From an uncultured Alphaproteobacteria bacterium (GTDB lineage Bacteria; Pseudomonadota; Alphaproteobacteria; RF32; CAG-239), in the NCBI GenBank assembly GCA_944392205.1, contig CALXVV010000026.1:1-61898 (forward strand): a stretch of DNA of 61,898 nucleotides, read 5' to 3'. The notes beneath the pieces are model-generated. The model was not told the origin of the DNA. It ran no database searches and was given only the letters and a program-made list of their open reading frames with translations. Both the position numbers and the translations under genes were made by a program. This document shows, piece by piece, positions 27,444 through 38,046 of the stretch (the stretch's first letter is position 1; every line of letters begins with the position of its first letter).

Positions 27444-28523
27444 ATGGATAAGAAGAAAAGACTTGGAATCCTCACCAGCGGCGGCGACTGTGCCGGTTTG
27501 AACGCAGTTATCAGCGCAGTTGTTGAGGCCGCCACTGAGAAAGGTTGGGAAGTATACGGTATTCATAACGGAACAGACGGAATCACCCAAAAGCCGCATA
27601 GCTATGAGGTTTTAACCATTCACAATTTTTCCGATTCTCCCTGGCCGCGGTTGAGTGGATCTTATCTGGGCTCTTTAAACAAGGGTGTGAAGATGGAATC
27701 TCTGGAAGATATGTCTCAGCGATTCGCCCAAGGTGTGAAAGATCTTGGCCTTGATGCCGTGATTGTTGTCGGCGGTGATGGTAGCATGAACATTGTTTCC
27801 AACTATTGTAAGGGTAGCCTTGTCCGCATGATTGGTATTCCCAAAACCATTGATAACGATACACCTATCACCGAATTTTCGGTTGGTTTCCAGTCTGCAG
27901 TGCAAGTTTGCACCAGCGCGGTAGACAGTTTGGAATTGACAGCCCGCTCTCATAACCGCGCCTTGATTATGGAAGTTATGGGCAGAGACGCCGGCCACCT
28001 GGCCATGCATTCAGCTCTTGCCGGCCAAGCAGATGTTTGCTTGGTTCCGGAAATTCCCTATACGATTGACGGTGTGATTAACAAACTTAAAGCCATCAAA
28101 GCCAGCGGCCGCAATCATGCTGTTATTGTTGTATCAGAAGGTATCAAGACCGAAGACGGCAGCCATATTTCAAGCAAGAAGAACATGGTTGGCGAGGCCG
28201 TTTACGGCGGTATTGGACAGTATTTGTGCTCAGAAATCAGCAGTCGCTACAATGAATTTCAGGTTCGTGTAACCACATTGGGACACGTTCAACGCTCTGG
28301 TGTTCCGGTTGCCTTTGACCGTCTGTTGGCTGCCCTGTACGGAGCCAAAGCCGTTGAGCTGTTGGAAAACGGCGAAGACAACAAGATGGTTGTGTGGAAG
28401 AACGGCCACGTTGATGCCGTTGCCCTATCAGAAGTTGTCAAGAGCGGCACCACCCTGCTCGACCCCAACAGTGAATATGTCAAAGCCGCCAAAGCTCTGG
28501 GCATGTATATTGGTGAAATATAA
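27444..28523 (+). CDS. pfk: 6-phosphofructokinase (ATP- or PPi-dependent type unresolved)
   Basis: Phosphorylates fructose 6-phosphate in glycolysis. The 359-aa product starts at the ATG at 27444, which has AAAAAGGAG 11 nt upstream; the frame is open further upstream but without family sequence. Motifs: ILTSGGDCAGLNAVI, VVGGDGSMNI (109-117), GIPKTIDNDT (131-140), MGRDAGHLA and HVQRSGVPVAFDR. The donor-determining pair is Gly113 plus Lys134: Gly is typical of ATP enzymes, Lys of PPi-type sequences. The mixed Gly/Lys pair occurs in some ATP-dependent members, so ATP is the better guess. A terminator follows. Confidence 0.93.
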   Translation: MDKKKRLGILTSGGDCAGLNAVISAVVEAATEKGWEVYGIHNGTDGITQKPHSYEVLTIHNFSDSPWPRLSGSYLGSLNKGVKMESLEDMSQRFAQGVKDLGLDAVIVVGGDGSMNIVSNYCKGSLVRMIGIPKTIDNDTPITEFSVGFQSAVQVCTSAVDSLELTARSHNRALIMEVMGRDAGHLAMHSALAGQADVCLVPEIPYTIDGVINKLKAIKASGRNHAVIVVSEGIKTEDGSHISSKKNMVGEAVYGGIGQYLCSEISSRYNEFQVRVTTLGHVQRSGVPVAFDRLLAALYGAKAVELLENGEDNKMVVWKNGHVDAVALSEVVKSGTTLLDPNSEYVKAAKALGMYIGEI

Positions 28524-28540
28524 GGATACATTACCTCCAC

Positions 28541-28569
28541 AAAAAAACCGCTTTTAAAGCGGTTTTTTT
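28541..28569. terminator. Terminator after phosphofructokinase
   Basis: ACCGCTTT / AAAGCGGT with flanking A and T runs: a compact hairpin followed by T7 on the plus strand, 17 bp after the stop. Confidence 0.85.
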
Positions 28570-28727
28570 GTGCATGGCAAAAGCCCAAGCATCACATTTT
28601 CTCCCTGATACAATAAGCATTTTTTCATCAGCTTGGTTGAAAATCCCCAAACGCTGACTAGGTATAAATGCAGCCGACCTAACAAACTCGGTTCTTTTAA
28701 TGTTAACCATAAATAAGGAGAAAAGAT

Positions 28728-29312
28728 ATGACTGAAGGCGTACGCTTTCCGACTTTTGCGTTCATCACCGGCGGTGCCGGCCAAGCTGACGATGGTATTC
28801 CCCCTCAACCGTTTGAAACATTTTGCTATGACTCAGCTTTGCTGCAAGCCAGAATAGAGAACTTCAACGTTGTTCCTTATACCTCAGTTTTGCCCAAAGA
28901 GTTATTTGGCAAGATTGTTCCCTTAAACGACAAAATTGTCAAACAGTTCAAACATGGTGCGGTATTGGAAGTCATCATGGCCGGCCACGGCGCCAACCGC
29001 GACCAACACAAAGCCATTGCCACCGGTCTTGGTGTTTGCTGGGGCAAAGATAAAAAAGGCGAGTTAATTGGCGGCTGGGCAGCTGAATATGTTGAATTTT
29101 TTGATACCTATATTGATGATGATATTGCCAAAGGCCATGCCGAAATGTGGCTCAACAAGTCATTAAACCATGAGCTTTCAATCCGCGGTGTTGAGAAGCA
29201 CTCAGAGTTTCAGATGTGGCACAACTATGTCAATATCACCCAGCAGTTTGGCTACAGCCTGACCGCAATGGGCTTTTTGAACTTCGAGCATGCCGACCCG
29301 GCCAAAGCCTAA
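28728..29312 (+). CDS. aaxB: Pyruvoyl-dependent arginine decarboxylase, AaxB type
   Basis: Converts arginine to agmatine and CO2 using a pyruvoyl group made by self-cleavage. The 194-aa product has the family layout: [16 protein letters not shown] near the start, [20 protein letters not shown], and the cleavage site at Thr52-Ser53 in YTSVLP. These are the same residues and numbers as in the Chlamydia enzyme AaxB, which is about 195 aa. The conserved [18 protein letters not shown] region follows. AAGGAG lies upstream of the ATG. It is followed after 78 bp by a putative arginine/agmatine antiporter gene, completing the decarboxylase-exchanger pair. The outer-membrane porin AaxA of Chlamydia is absent here. 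Confidence 0.9.
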   Translation: MTEGVRFPTFAFITGGAGQADDGIPPQPFETFCYDSALLQARIENFNVVPYTSVLPKELFGKIVPLNDKIVKQFKHGAVLEVIMAGHGANRDQHKAIATGLGVCWGKDKKGELIGGWAAEYVEFFDTYIDDDIAKGHAEMWLNKSLNHELSIRGVEKHSEFQMWHNYVNITQQFGYSLTAMGFLNFEHADPAKA

Positions 29313-29324
29313 GCAAAAATCTCC

Positions 29325-29358
29325 ATCTTCCCCAAGATAACAAAGTCTTGGGGAAGAT
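29325..29358 (+). promoter_or_regulatory. Intercistronic 13-bp hairpin between aaxB and aaxC
   Basis: ATCTTCCCCAAGA (29325-29337) pairs perfectly with TCTTGGGGAAGAT (29346-29358) around an 8-nt loop. AATTTTAATT follows, a weak T tract. It may attenuate transcription into the antiporter gene or protect the aaxB message end. Confidence 0.65.
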
Positions 29359-29390
29359 AATTTTAATTATCAACTTAAGGAACAAAACAC

Positions 29391-30878
29391 ATGAAAGCTA
29401 CTCAAGCATCAAAAAGTGCTGCTCCCTCCGCAAATGAGAACAAATCAGGCGGGCTTGGCGTTTTTGCCCTTGCTGCCATAGTTGTCAGCTCCATGTTGGG
29501 GGGCGGCATTTACAGTCTGCCGCAAAACATGGCTGCCGGCGCTTCTGCCGGAGCGGTTTTGCTGGCCTGGCTGATTACCGGTTTTGGTATATTTTTCATA
29601 GCCAGAACATTTTCTATTTTATCCATGGCCAAACCGGACTTAACCACCGGTATTTATTCATACAGCCGCGCAGGATTTGGCTCTTATGCCGGTTTTACCA
29701 TCGGCTGGTCTTATTGGCTGTGCCAGGTTTGCGGCAATGTTGGTTATGCAGTCATCACCATGGACGCGCTCAACTACTTCTTCCCGCCCTATTTTGCCGG
29801 CGGAAATAATCTAGCCTCCATCATTGGTGGCTCCATCATCATCTGGGGCTTTAACTATTTGGTTTTAAAAGGCGTTCGCCAAGCCAGTATTGTCAACGCC
29901 ATCGGCACGGTTGTCAAAATTGTTCCTTTGGTTTTGTTTATATTGATTATGCTGTTTGTTTTCCACGTTTCTAAATTTGACTTTGATTTCTGGGGCGAAG
30001 CCATTGCCACCAAAGCCAAGTTGGGAGATTTAAATACCCAAATCAAGAGTACCATGTTGGTGACCCTATGGGCCTTTATCGGCATTGAGGGAGCCGTTGT
30101 CATGTCTAATCGCGCAAAGAGCCCCAAAGATGTCGGCGCGGCCACTATTTTAGGCTTTGCTGGCTGCTTAATTATTTATGTGTTGCTCTCTTTACTGCCG
30201 TTTGGATATATGAATCAAGAAGATTTAGCTAATGTGGCTAATCCCTCAACCGCCGGAATTTTAGAAGAGATTGTCGGCCCCTGGGGTGCATGGCTGATGA
30301 ACATTGGCTTGCTGGTATCAGTTTTAACCAGCTGGCTGGCCTGGACTATGGTGACGGCACAAATTCCACAGGCCGCCGCTCAAGACGGCACCTTCCCCAA
30401 AGCCTTTACCAAGGAAAACAAAAACGGCTCGCCGAGTGTTTCCCTGATTGTCACCAGCATTGCCATGCAGTTGTTCTTGCTTTTGGTATATTTCTCCAAT
30501 AATGCGTGGAACACTATGCTTTCAATCACCAGCGTGATGGTCTTACCGGCTTATTTTGCCTCTTGCGCATACTTGTGGAAATTGTGTGAGGATGGAGAGT
30601 TTCCGCAAGGCATTGTCTTCAAACGCTCCGGCGCGCTGATAACCTCAATCATCGGCTCGGTTTATGCTTTGTGGCTGATTTACGCCGCCGGCCTAAATTA
30701 TTTGCTGATGGCGGTTGTCATCATTGCCTTGGGAATACCGGTTTATGTCTGGGCACGCAAACAAAGCGCACCAAATGAGAGAGCTTTTTCCAATCCCGAA
30801 GCTGTTGGTGCTTGTATGCTGGTTTTGGTGGCAATTTTTGCCATATACGCCTTTGCCAGAGGCATCATAAACATCTAA
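29391..30878 (+). CDS. aaxC: Arginine/agmatine-type APC antiporter
   Basis: A 495-aa inner-membrane transporter of the basic amino acid/polyamine antiporter branch of the APC superfamily, with about 12 to 13 hydrophobic helices. It begins with a short cytoplasmic Ala/Ser/Lys-rich tail, then VSSMLGGGIYSLPQNMAAG, which holds the unwound substrate-binding part of helix 1. WAFIGIEGAVVMSNRAK in helix 6 is characteristic of the ArcD/AaxC/AdiC group. Its pairing with the pyruvoyl arginine decarboxylase gene points to exchange of external arginine for internal agmatine. Substrate is inferred from this pairing; an arginine/ornithine exchanger is the main alternative. Confidence 0.85.
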   Translation: MKATQASKSAAPSANENKSGGLGVFALAAIVVSSMLGGGIYSLPQNMAAGASAGAVLLAWLITGFGIFFIARTFSILSMAKPDLTTGIYSYSRAGFGSYAGFTIGWSYWLCQVCGNVGYAVITMDALNYFFPPYFAGGNNLASIIGGSIIIWGFNYLVLKGVRQASIVNAIGTVVKIVPLVLFILIMLFVFHVSKFDFDFWGEAIATKAKLGDLNTQIKSTMLVTLWAFIGIEGAVVMSNRAKSPKDVGAATILGFAGCLIIYVLLSLLPFGYMNQEDLANVANPSTAGILEEIVGPWGAWLMNIGLLVSVLTSWLAWTMVTAQIPQAAAQDGTFPKAFTKENKNGSPSVSLIVTSIAMQLFLLLVYFSNNAWNTMLSITSVMVLPAYFASCAYLWKLCEDGEFPQGIVFKRSGALITSIIGSVYALWLIYAAGLNYLLMAVVIIALGIPVYVWARKQSAPNERAFSNPEAVGACMLVLVAIFAIYAFARGIINI

Positions 30879-30886
30879 CCATAAAA

Positions 30887-30921
30887 AAAGGGGCTCACAA
30901 AAGTGAGCCTCTTTTTTTTTA
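30887..30921. terminator. Bidirectional terminator after aaxC
   Basis: Stem AGGGGCTCAC / GTGAGCCTCT with one G-U pair and an AAAA loop, flanked by A7 and T9. It separates aaxC from the convergent 401-aa gene. Confidence 0.9.
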
Positions 30922-32124
30922 AAGCGAATGCAGAAGTTGTTTAAATTCTTCTGCCGCAAGGTAGCCATTGCGCCGCAAATCAAGCCAAAGCTTGAATTCT
31001 TGCCAGTAGCGTAGCAAGGCATACTTGCGTTGTTTCAATAAATATTTATTTTCCAAGTTTTTTGCCTCTTGCCGCAGCTCATCAGAAACCCCGAAAACAG
31101 GTATCATAAAAGCGGCAATTTTGGCCTGAGGCTTGGAATATTTCTCCCATCTTGGCAAAACATGAGCCCAAAAACTAAGGGCTACTTTTGCATTGCAGAA
31201 TTTCATACCGTTAAGATAACGGCAGCTTTCCTCAACTGTTTCCCTCCTCACTAAATAGCGAAGATTAAGCTTCGGAAATTGTTGTTTTTGAGAAAATTTC
31301 ACAATCAGAGAATAGCGTTGGGGTAAAAACATAATAGCCTTTTTATCCCCTATTGTCTGCTGCAAATCATAAAGCAAAGCACCGACATTGTTCCCTTGGT
31401 CCAAGACAATGGCCGAGGCACCAAAAACAAATACATGCTTGCCGACCTTTTGCAACATTGCCGCTTCAGAAAGATGTTTTTCACTGACCAGATGCGAATA
31501 TAAGAGCTCGGAAAACTTGCCTTTTCCACCCAGATAGATGATTTGTCTCACCTCGCCGGAAGGCCCTTTGTCACCATAAATCAGCTTCAAGAGTTCCCAA
31601 GTCTTCTTGGCATCTTTTACAATCGTCACATCATCGCCATAGAGCACCAGATAATCGCAATTTTGCAACTTCATGATTCCGTGCATTTCTCCGTCATAAG
31701 AAAGGAACGTTCTGCTTCCGCAATCATTTTGCATAAACTTCTCGATTACGGCAACTTTAATTCCCTTAAGCACGACATCAGAGGCGGCATAATCGGCAAT
31801 TTCTTTTCGCCCGATGAGCAAGATATCTTGTGGTTCAAACGGAATCTCCAAAATCTTAGAAACCAACCTCCACCATTCATCAAGATCAAGCTCTCCATGG
31901 CTCAAAAGCGCCAAATCAGACCTGATGATGATTTGCGGATAAAGGCCATACTTTTCAAAGTTCTCTCTAAGCAATTTGGCTACTTCAATAGCAAAAACAT
32001 CATCTGCACAAACGATACAGCTTACTCTGAAAAAATAACTCAAATCAAAACAATCACTCGGAATAGCTAAAGAAGAATTGAGTTTTTCTGCAATTTCAAA
32101 ATCTTTTTTTAGTTTTTCTTCCAT
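30919..32124 (-). CDS. Large protein with a YdcF/DUF218-like segment
   Basis: A 401-aa soluble protein, no signal peptide. Residues about 190-290 look like a DUF218/YdcF domain: the IIYLGGKGKFSELLYSH start, LSEAAMLQKVG, an SAIVLDQGNNVGALLYD helix, and FLPQRYSLIVKF in the place where YdcF has its His/Arg-containing segment. An N-terminal segment (30-180) repeats similar Rossmann-like sequence and may be a second, degenerate copy. The C-terminal 90 residues are basic and helical. DUF218 members bind nucleotides or act in envelope metabolism; no function can be assigned here. AT-rich leader, no Shine-Dalgarno. Confidence 0.6.
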   Translation of the reverse strand: MEEKLKKDFEIAEKLNSSLAIPSDCFDLSYFFRVSCIVCADDVFAIEVAKLLRENFEKYGLYPQIIIRSDLALLSHGELDLDEWWRLVSKILEIPFEPQDILLIGRKEIADYAASDVVLKGIKVAVIEKFMQNDCGSRTFLSYDGEMHGIMKLQNCDYLVLYGDDVTIVKDAKKTWELLKLIYGDKGPSGEVRQIIYLGGKGKFSELLYSHLVSEKHLSEAAMLQKVGKHVFVFGASAIVLDQGNNVGALLYDLQQTIGDKKAIMFLPQRYSLIVKFSQKQQFPKLNLRYLVRRETVEESCRYLNGMKFCNAKVALSFWAHVLPRWEKYSKPQAKIAAFMIPVFGVSDELRQEAKNLENKYLLKQRKYALLRYWQEFKLWLDLRRNGYLAAEEFKQLLHSL

Positions 32125-32212
32125 AAAAATAAATATTAATAAATGTTAGACTTATCGTATCGAACACGGAATATATGGCAAAAAAAGATAAGCTTCAAGT
32201 ATTTTTTGGAGC

Positions 32213-32245
32213 AAAAAAAAAAACCGCAATCCTTGTGATTGCGGT
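32213..32245 (-). terminator. Terminator of the small membrane protein gene
   Basis: Stem ACCGCAATC / GATTGCGGT (32223-32231 / 32237-32245) and, on the minus strand, a run of about 10 T residues. Confidence 0.88.
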
Positions 32246-32263
32246 AAAAAACTATATTGTTTT

Positions 32264-32713
32264 TTATTTTTGGCGCCTGCACACAGCCCTCAATGAGGCC
32301 GTATAACTTCTTATGCCCCATCGATAGAAAGCATAAAAAAGCAACAAAATGATGGTAAATACCATCATATTGGGCTCTGCCATGGGGTCTCCCCTCTCCA
32401 CCATAGGAAGAAGGACAAGAGATCCCAGAATAACCAAAGCGCCATAAGCATGGCACCAGAAAATATTCTGGCGGAGTGCCTTCTGTTCCTTGGGTGTTCC
32501 TGCCATCAGATGCCTCATTCTTCGCAGCCAGCAATGGGTACGAAAAACTTGTTTGCCCCAATGCAAAAGCAGCAAAGCCAACAAAAGCCACATAGCTACC
32601 ACTGGTGCCGAAGTGCCGGTCGTAAAGCAGCCATACATAAAAAAGACTGCCCATACCACGCCCAGAATCACCATCCCGATGTTCATAAGGGCTAATTTTT
32701 GTGCATTTTTCAT
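32264..32713 (-). CDS. Small integral membrane protein, 149 aa
   Basis: Four hydrophobic helices are apparent (about 11-30, 38-55, 85-105 and 115-133), with a basic cytoplasmic loop in the middle (RTHCWLRRMRHL) and a basic C-terminus ending in CRRQK. The ATG at 32713 (MKNAQKLALM) is preferred to the longer frame, because the longer N-terminus has no family support. The leader is AT-rich with ATTAACA and no Shine-Dalgarno. No family recognised; the topology resembles many 2TM/4TM bacterial proteins of unknown role. Monocistronic, with a strong terminator. Confidence 0.65.
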   Translation of the reverse strand: MKNAQKLALMNIGMVILGVVWAVFFMYGCFTTGTSAPVVAMWLLLALLLLHWGKQVFRTHCWLRRMRHLMAGTPKEQKALRQNIFWCHAYGALVILGSLVLLPMVERGDPMAEPNMMVFTIILLLFYAFYRWGIRSYTASLRAVCRRQK

Positions 32714-32783
32714 GATAATTACATTAAAAATTTGTGTTAATGCTAATCTTATACCATATTTTTTTGTCCAAAACAAGTAAAAA

Positions 32784-32812
32784 AAAGCACCTGCCACATA
32801 GACAAGTGCTTT
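32784..32812 (-). terminator. Terminator of the nitroreductase gene
   Basis: On the minus strand, AAAGCACTTG / CAGGTGCTTT with one U-G pair, then eight T residues. On the plus strand the same position would be a C-A mismatch, so it works in the minus direction. Confidence 0.8.
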
Positions 32813-32865
32813 TCTCGAGCTACAAAACTCCTAACTAAACTAAATCCCCGATATATGTATTTTAA

Positions 32866-33381
32866 TTACCAATGATTATAATGAATTTTTTTCTCCTCAA
32901 AACGGTCTTTGGGTTGCGGCGGTACTTTTGCCGGATATCCGGCCACAACCAAAGCCAAAGGTTTCACATTTTCCGGCAAATTCAACAATTTTTGAAATTC
33001 CATCATTCGCTCCTGATATGGATATATGGCACACCAACAGCCGCCCAGCCCTCTTCCGTGCAGAGCCAGCAACAAATTTTCGGTTGCCGCCGAGCAATCA
33101 ACCGGCCAAAAACCATCATCACATTGCTTTTGCTCATCTCCGCAAACAACAATAGCCGCAGAAGCCTCTTTCAAAAAACTTGCATGCGGATGAGCCTTAA
33201 TGATTTGCTCTTTTAATTTATCATCATCAACCACCACAAACTCCCACGGCTGACGATTGCAGCCGGAAGGCGCATACATGGCAATCTTCAAGACATCATC
33301 CATATCCTGTCTGCTGATTTTTCTGCCCGGTTGAAATTGACGCACCGAGCGACGTGTTAATAACCCTGCTTCCAAAAACAT
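32866..33381 (-). CDS. Nitroreductase-family flavoprotein
   Basis: A 171-aa FMN-dependent oxidoreductase, probably a cytoplasmic homodimer. The FMN phosphate-binding start is present (LLTRRSVRQFQPGRKI), together with APSGCNRQPWEFVVVDD, which contains the conserved N-x-Q-P-W contact, and a C-terminal GLGGCWCAIYP segment. It is the short form of the family, which includes NAD(P)H-dependent nitro and quinone reductases and dehalogenase-like enzymes. Substrate is unknown. It lies just past the atpC terminator and has its own terminator. Cysteines cluster in the C-terminal half (GGCWCAI), which is not usual for the family. Confidence 0.88.
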   Translation of the reverse strand: MFLEAGLLTRRSVRQFQPGRKISRQDMDDVLKIAMYAPSGCNRQPWEFVVVDDDKLKEQIIKAHPHASFLKEASAAIVVCGDEQKQCDDGFWPVDCSAATENLLLALHGRGLGGCWCAIYPYQERMMEFQKLLNLPENVKPLALVVAGYPAKVPPQPKDRFEEKKIHYNHW

Positions 33382-33445
33382 AAAACAACCTCCCGAAATA
33401 AAATCCTAATAATAAGATAGGGATTCATAAAACGTTTTACAAGCA

Positions 33446-33473
33446 AAAACCGCTCTCTTCAGAGCGGTTTTTT
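33446..33473. terminator. Terminator of the ATP synthase operon
   Basis: An 11-bp perfect stem AAAACCGCTCT / AGAGCGGTTTT (33446-33456 / 33461-33471) with a CTTC loop directly after the atpC stop (minus strand). T runs exist on both sides. Confidence 0.88.
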
Positions 33474-33474
33474 A

Positions 33475-33909
33475 TTATTTCTTGAAAACCAATCGACCAG
33501 ACTTCTTGGCAAAAACTTTAAGAGTTCGCAAATAACGTTTGCGCACGCCTCTTAGGTGGTCCACAATCATCTGGTAGAACAAGCGCTCAACATCATCTTT
33601 AGCGTTTTCGGCCAACTCTTTTGCAGAGTTGACATTCACGCTGGAGGCTGCTACCACTGCCTGCGTCATAATCTTACAATGATTTTGTGCCACATCTGCC
33701 ATTCCGGGATAGATAAAATATTTTTCTTTTGTATCTGCCCCACGCCCGGTCACTTCAACCACACCATAGTCCAACACAAAGACACTCGGTGCGCGCTCTG
33801 GCAAAACCTCAATCGGCGCCCTCACCGCCGGCAGCAAGACACCGGGCACATTTTTTTCCAAAAATATGCCGGTTGGTAATTCTATGGTTAGCTTCACATC
33901 ATTACTCAT
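33475..33909 (-). CDS. atpC: ATP synthase F1 epsilon subunit
   Basis: A 144-aa central-stalk subunit that regulates hydrolysis. The N-terminal beta-sandwich is recognisable from LTIELPTGIFLEKNVPGVLLP and IEVLPERAPSVFVLDYGVVEV but is quite divergent. The usual G-x-x-G-x-L-P-x-H pattern is reduced to APIEVLPERAP, so the His is replaced. The C-terminal helical part (about 95-144) is basic, ending in RLVFKK. It was identified mainly by position as the last gene of atpHAGDC, with support from the sequence. A terminator follows directly. Confidence 0.88.
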   Translation of the reverse strand: MSNDVKLTIELPTGIFLEKNVPGVLLPAVRAPIEVLPERAPSVFVLDYGVVEVTGRGADTKEKYFIYPGMADVAQNHCKIMTQAVVAASSVNVNSAKELAENAKDDVERLFYQMIVDHLRGVRKRYLRTLKVFAKKSGRLVFKK

Positions 33910-33934
33910 TTCTTGCTCCTCTTAGCGTCAGCAC

Positions 33935-35533
<1,599 letters not shown>

Positions 35534-35579
35534 TTAAGTTTCTCCTCTTAAATCAACTTATAAACATTTCGCATCAAAA

Positions 35580-36488
35580 TCACAAAGCCTCGGCACCCGA
35601 GATAATCTCGGTCAGCTCTGTAGTAATTGCACCCTGCCGCAAACGATTATAACGCAAGGTCAACTTAGAAATCATCTCATTGGCGTTGCGGGTTGCATTA
35701 TCCATAGATGTCATTCTGGCTCCGTGCTCAGAAGCCTGCGCATTGAGCAAGCTCTGAAAAAATATGGACGTCAAAAGCAATAACAATACATCGATGAGGA
35801 TTTTTTGCTTAGGCGCGTCATAATCATAAAAAGCATTATCCACCTTGTTATCAAAACGCTCGTCTTCCGTATTCAAAACCAGCGGAATAAACTGCTGAGC
35901 CACCACCTCACGGCTGATAGCGGATTTAAAACGAGTATAGATAAGTTCGCAAGCGTCAAATTCTTTATTGTTATAATCAGCAAGAACCTTCTCACAGATT
36001 TTTTGCAACTCTGAAAAATCGGCCCCTTTGGCAGCCACACCGCTCAAGACCTCAACTTCCACATCGGGCAACCTGTGCTTGAGAGCATCACCGGCTTTTT
36101 TGCCAATGCACAAGAGCTTGACCTGACGGCCATTCTTGCGCAATTCCGCCACACGTTGCATTGTTTCTCTGATAACATAGGCATTATAGCTTCCGCACAA
36201 TCCTCTGTCAGAAGAAAAAACAACCAACACATAACGCTCAAGATTTTCCTCCGGTCGCAACACCTTCGGAAATATATAGCGAATGTTGCTGTTTTTTTCG
36301 TCTTGCAGCATTTCCTTAAACAAACGCCCGGTAACGGTTAGCAAGTCTTGGTGATAGTCTTGAGAGCGGCTCAATGCCTCTTGGGCTCGACGCAGCCGAG
36401 CCGCCGCCACCATTTTCATGGCGGAGGTAATCTTCTGCGTCGATTTAATACTCCCAATTCGGGTTCTGAGCTCTTTTAAGCCTGCCAT
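35580..36488 (-). CDS. atpG: ATP synthase F1 gamma subunit
   Basis: The 302-aa rotor shaft of F1. The N-terminal helix AGLKELRTRIGSIKSTQKITSAMKMVAAARLRRAQ is typical, as is the Rossmann-like middle with VVFSSDRGLCGSYNA. The C-terminal helix carries ARMTSMDNATRNANEMI. Length is about 10 aa above the usual 290. Third gene of the operon, 4 bp after the atpA stop. Confidence 0.98.
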   Translation of the reverse strand: MAGLKELRTRIGSIKSTQKITSAMKMVAAARLRRAQEALSRSQDYHQDLLTVTGRLFKEMLQDEKNSNIRYIFPKVLRPEENLERYVLVVFSSDRGLCGSYNAYVIRETMQRVAELRKNGRQVKLLCIGKKAGDALKHRLPDVEVEVLSGVAAKGADFSELQKICEKVLADYNNKEFDACELIYTRFKSAISREVVAQQFIPLVLNTEDERFDNKVDNAFYDYDAPKQKILIDVLLLLLTSIFFQSLLNAQASEHGARMTSMDNATRNANEMISKLTLRYNRLRQGAITTELTEIISGAEAL

Positions 36489-36492
36489 ATTT

Positions 36493-38046
36493 CTATGCCG
36501 CCTTTTCTAAAGTTTCGCCAAACTGTTTGGCAAAGTTTTTGTAAAACTCAGTCAACTTAGCCTCCAAGTCATCAGAGATAACTTTTTGGTCTGTGATTTC
36601 ATCCAAAAACTCTGGATGATTTGCTCTGATATCTTGCAAGGCTTTCTCCTCAAAAAGAGCCACCTTGTCAACCGGGATTTCATCCAAAAAGCCTCTGGCA
36701 CCGGCAAAAATAGCCACAACTTCTTCAGCAACGGGGAGCGGTTTATATTGCGGTTGTTTCAACATCTCTGTCAAACGTGCACCTCTGGCCAACAGCTTTT
36801 TGGTTGAAGCATCCAAATCAGATGCAAACTGAGCAAAAGATGCCATCTCGCGGTACTGAGCCAACTCCAACTTCATAGACCCGGCTACTTGTTTCATGGC
36901 CTTAATCTGCGCGGCAGAGCCCACACGAGAAACCGAAATACCGATATTAACGGCAGGACGCACACCTTGGTAAAACAAACCTGTTTCCAAGAAGATCTGT
37001 CCGTCGGTAATAGAAATTACGTTGGTCGGAATATAAGCGGAAACGTCTCCGGCCTGAGTTTCAATTACCGGCAAAGCGGTCAAAGACCCGGCCCCCTCGG
37101 CATCATTCATCTTGGCGGCACGCTCCAACAAACGAGAATGCAGATAGAACACATCGCCCGGATAAGCCTCACGTCCTGGTGGACGACGGAGCAACAAAGA
37201 CATCTGGCGATAAGCCGTCGCCTGTTTGGAAAGATCATCATAAAAGATAACGGCATGCATACTATTGTCACGGAAATATTCCCCCATAGCGCAGCCGGAA
37301 TACGGTGCAATATACTGCATCGGAGCGGGGTCAGAAGCAGTTGCCGCCACCACGATGGTATAATCCATTGCCCCATAGTCCTTAAGTGTTTTAACCACCT
37401 GGGCCACGGTAGAACGTTTTTGACCTACGGCAACATATACACAATAGAGTTTGTCTTTCTCAGATTTTGCCGCATCATTAATTTTCTTTTGATTGATAAT
37501 CGTATCAAGAATGATAGCCGTTTTACCGGTCTGTCTGTCACCGATAATAAGCTCACGTTGTCCTCTTCCGATAGGAATAAGGGAGTCAACCACTTTCAAA
37601 CCGGTCTGCATCGGCTCATGCACGGAGCGTCTGGGAATAATACCGGGAGCCTTCACCTCAGAGCGGGAAAACTCTTTGGCTTTAATCGGCCCCAAACCGT
37701 CAATCGGCTCGCCCAAAGCATCAACCACACGGCCCAACAATTCTTTACCAACCGGCACACTAACGATTTGGTCGGTACGTTTAACCATATCACCTTCTTT
37801 AATCTCCTGGTCAGAGCCGAAGATAACCACGCCGACATTATCCTCTTCCAGGTTAAGAGCCATTCCCTTAACCCCGCTTTCAAACTCGACCAACTCACCG
37901 GCCTGAACTTTATCCAAACCATAAACACGGGCAATACCATCCCCAACCGACAACACCTGTCCGACTTGAGAGATATCAACCTCCATTTTAGAGTTGGCGA
38001 TTTTGTCTTTGATAATGGAAGATATTTCACTGGCAGATACCGACAT
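36493..38046 (-). CDS. atpA: ATP synthase F1 alpha subunit
   Basis: The 517-aa non-catalytic nucleotide-binding subunit. It has the N-terminal delta-contact region [16 protein letters not shown], the P-loop [10 protein letters not shown] (about 170-179), the conserved [14 protein letters not shown] and [26 protein letters not shown] segments, and the arginine finger region with SVSRVG. It overlaps the atpH stop by 1 bp (TAATG), so the two are translationally coupled. Confidence 0.99.
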   Translation of the reverse strand: MSVSASEISSIIKDKIANSKMEVDISQVGQVLSVGDGIARVYGLDKVQAGELVEFESGVKGMALNLEEDNVGVVIFGSDQEIKEGDMVKRTDQIVSVPVGKELLGRVVDALGEPIDGLGPIKAKEFSRSEVKAPGIIPRRSVHEPMQTGLKVVDSLIPIGRGQRELIIGDRQTGKTAIILDTIINQKKINDAAKSEKDKLYCVYVAVGQKRSTVAQVVKTLKDYGAMDYTIVVAATASDPAPMQYIAPYSGCAMGEYFRDNSMHAVIFYDDLSKQATAYRQMSLLLRRPPGREAYPGDVFYLHSRLLERAAKMNDAEGAGSLTALPVIETQAGDVSAYIPTNVISITDGQIFLETGLFYQGVRPAVNIGISVSRVGSAAQIKAMKQVAGSMKLELAQYREMASFAQFASDLDASTKKLLARGARLTEMLKQPQYKPLPVAEEVVAIFAGARGFLDEIPVDKVALFEEKALQDIRANHPEFLDEITDQKVISDDLEAKLTEFYKNFAKQFGETLEKAA

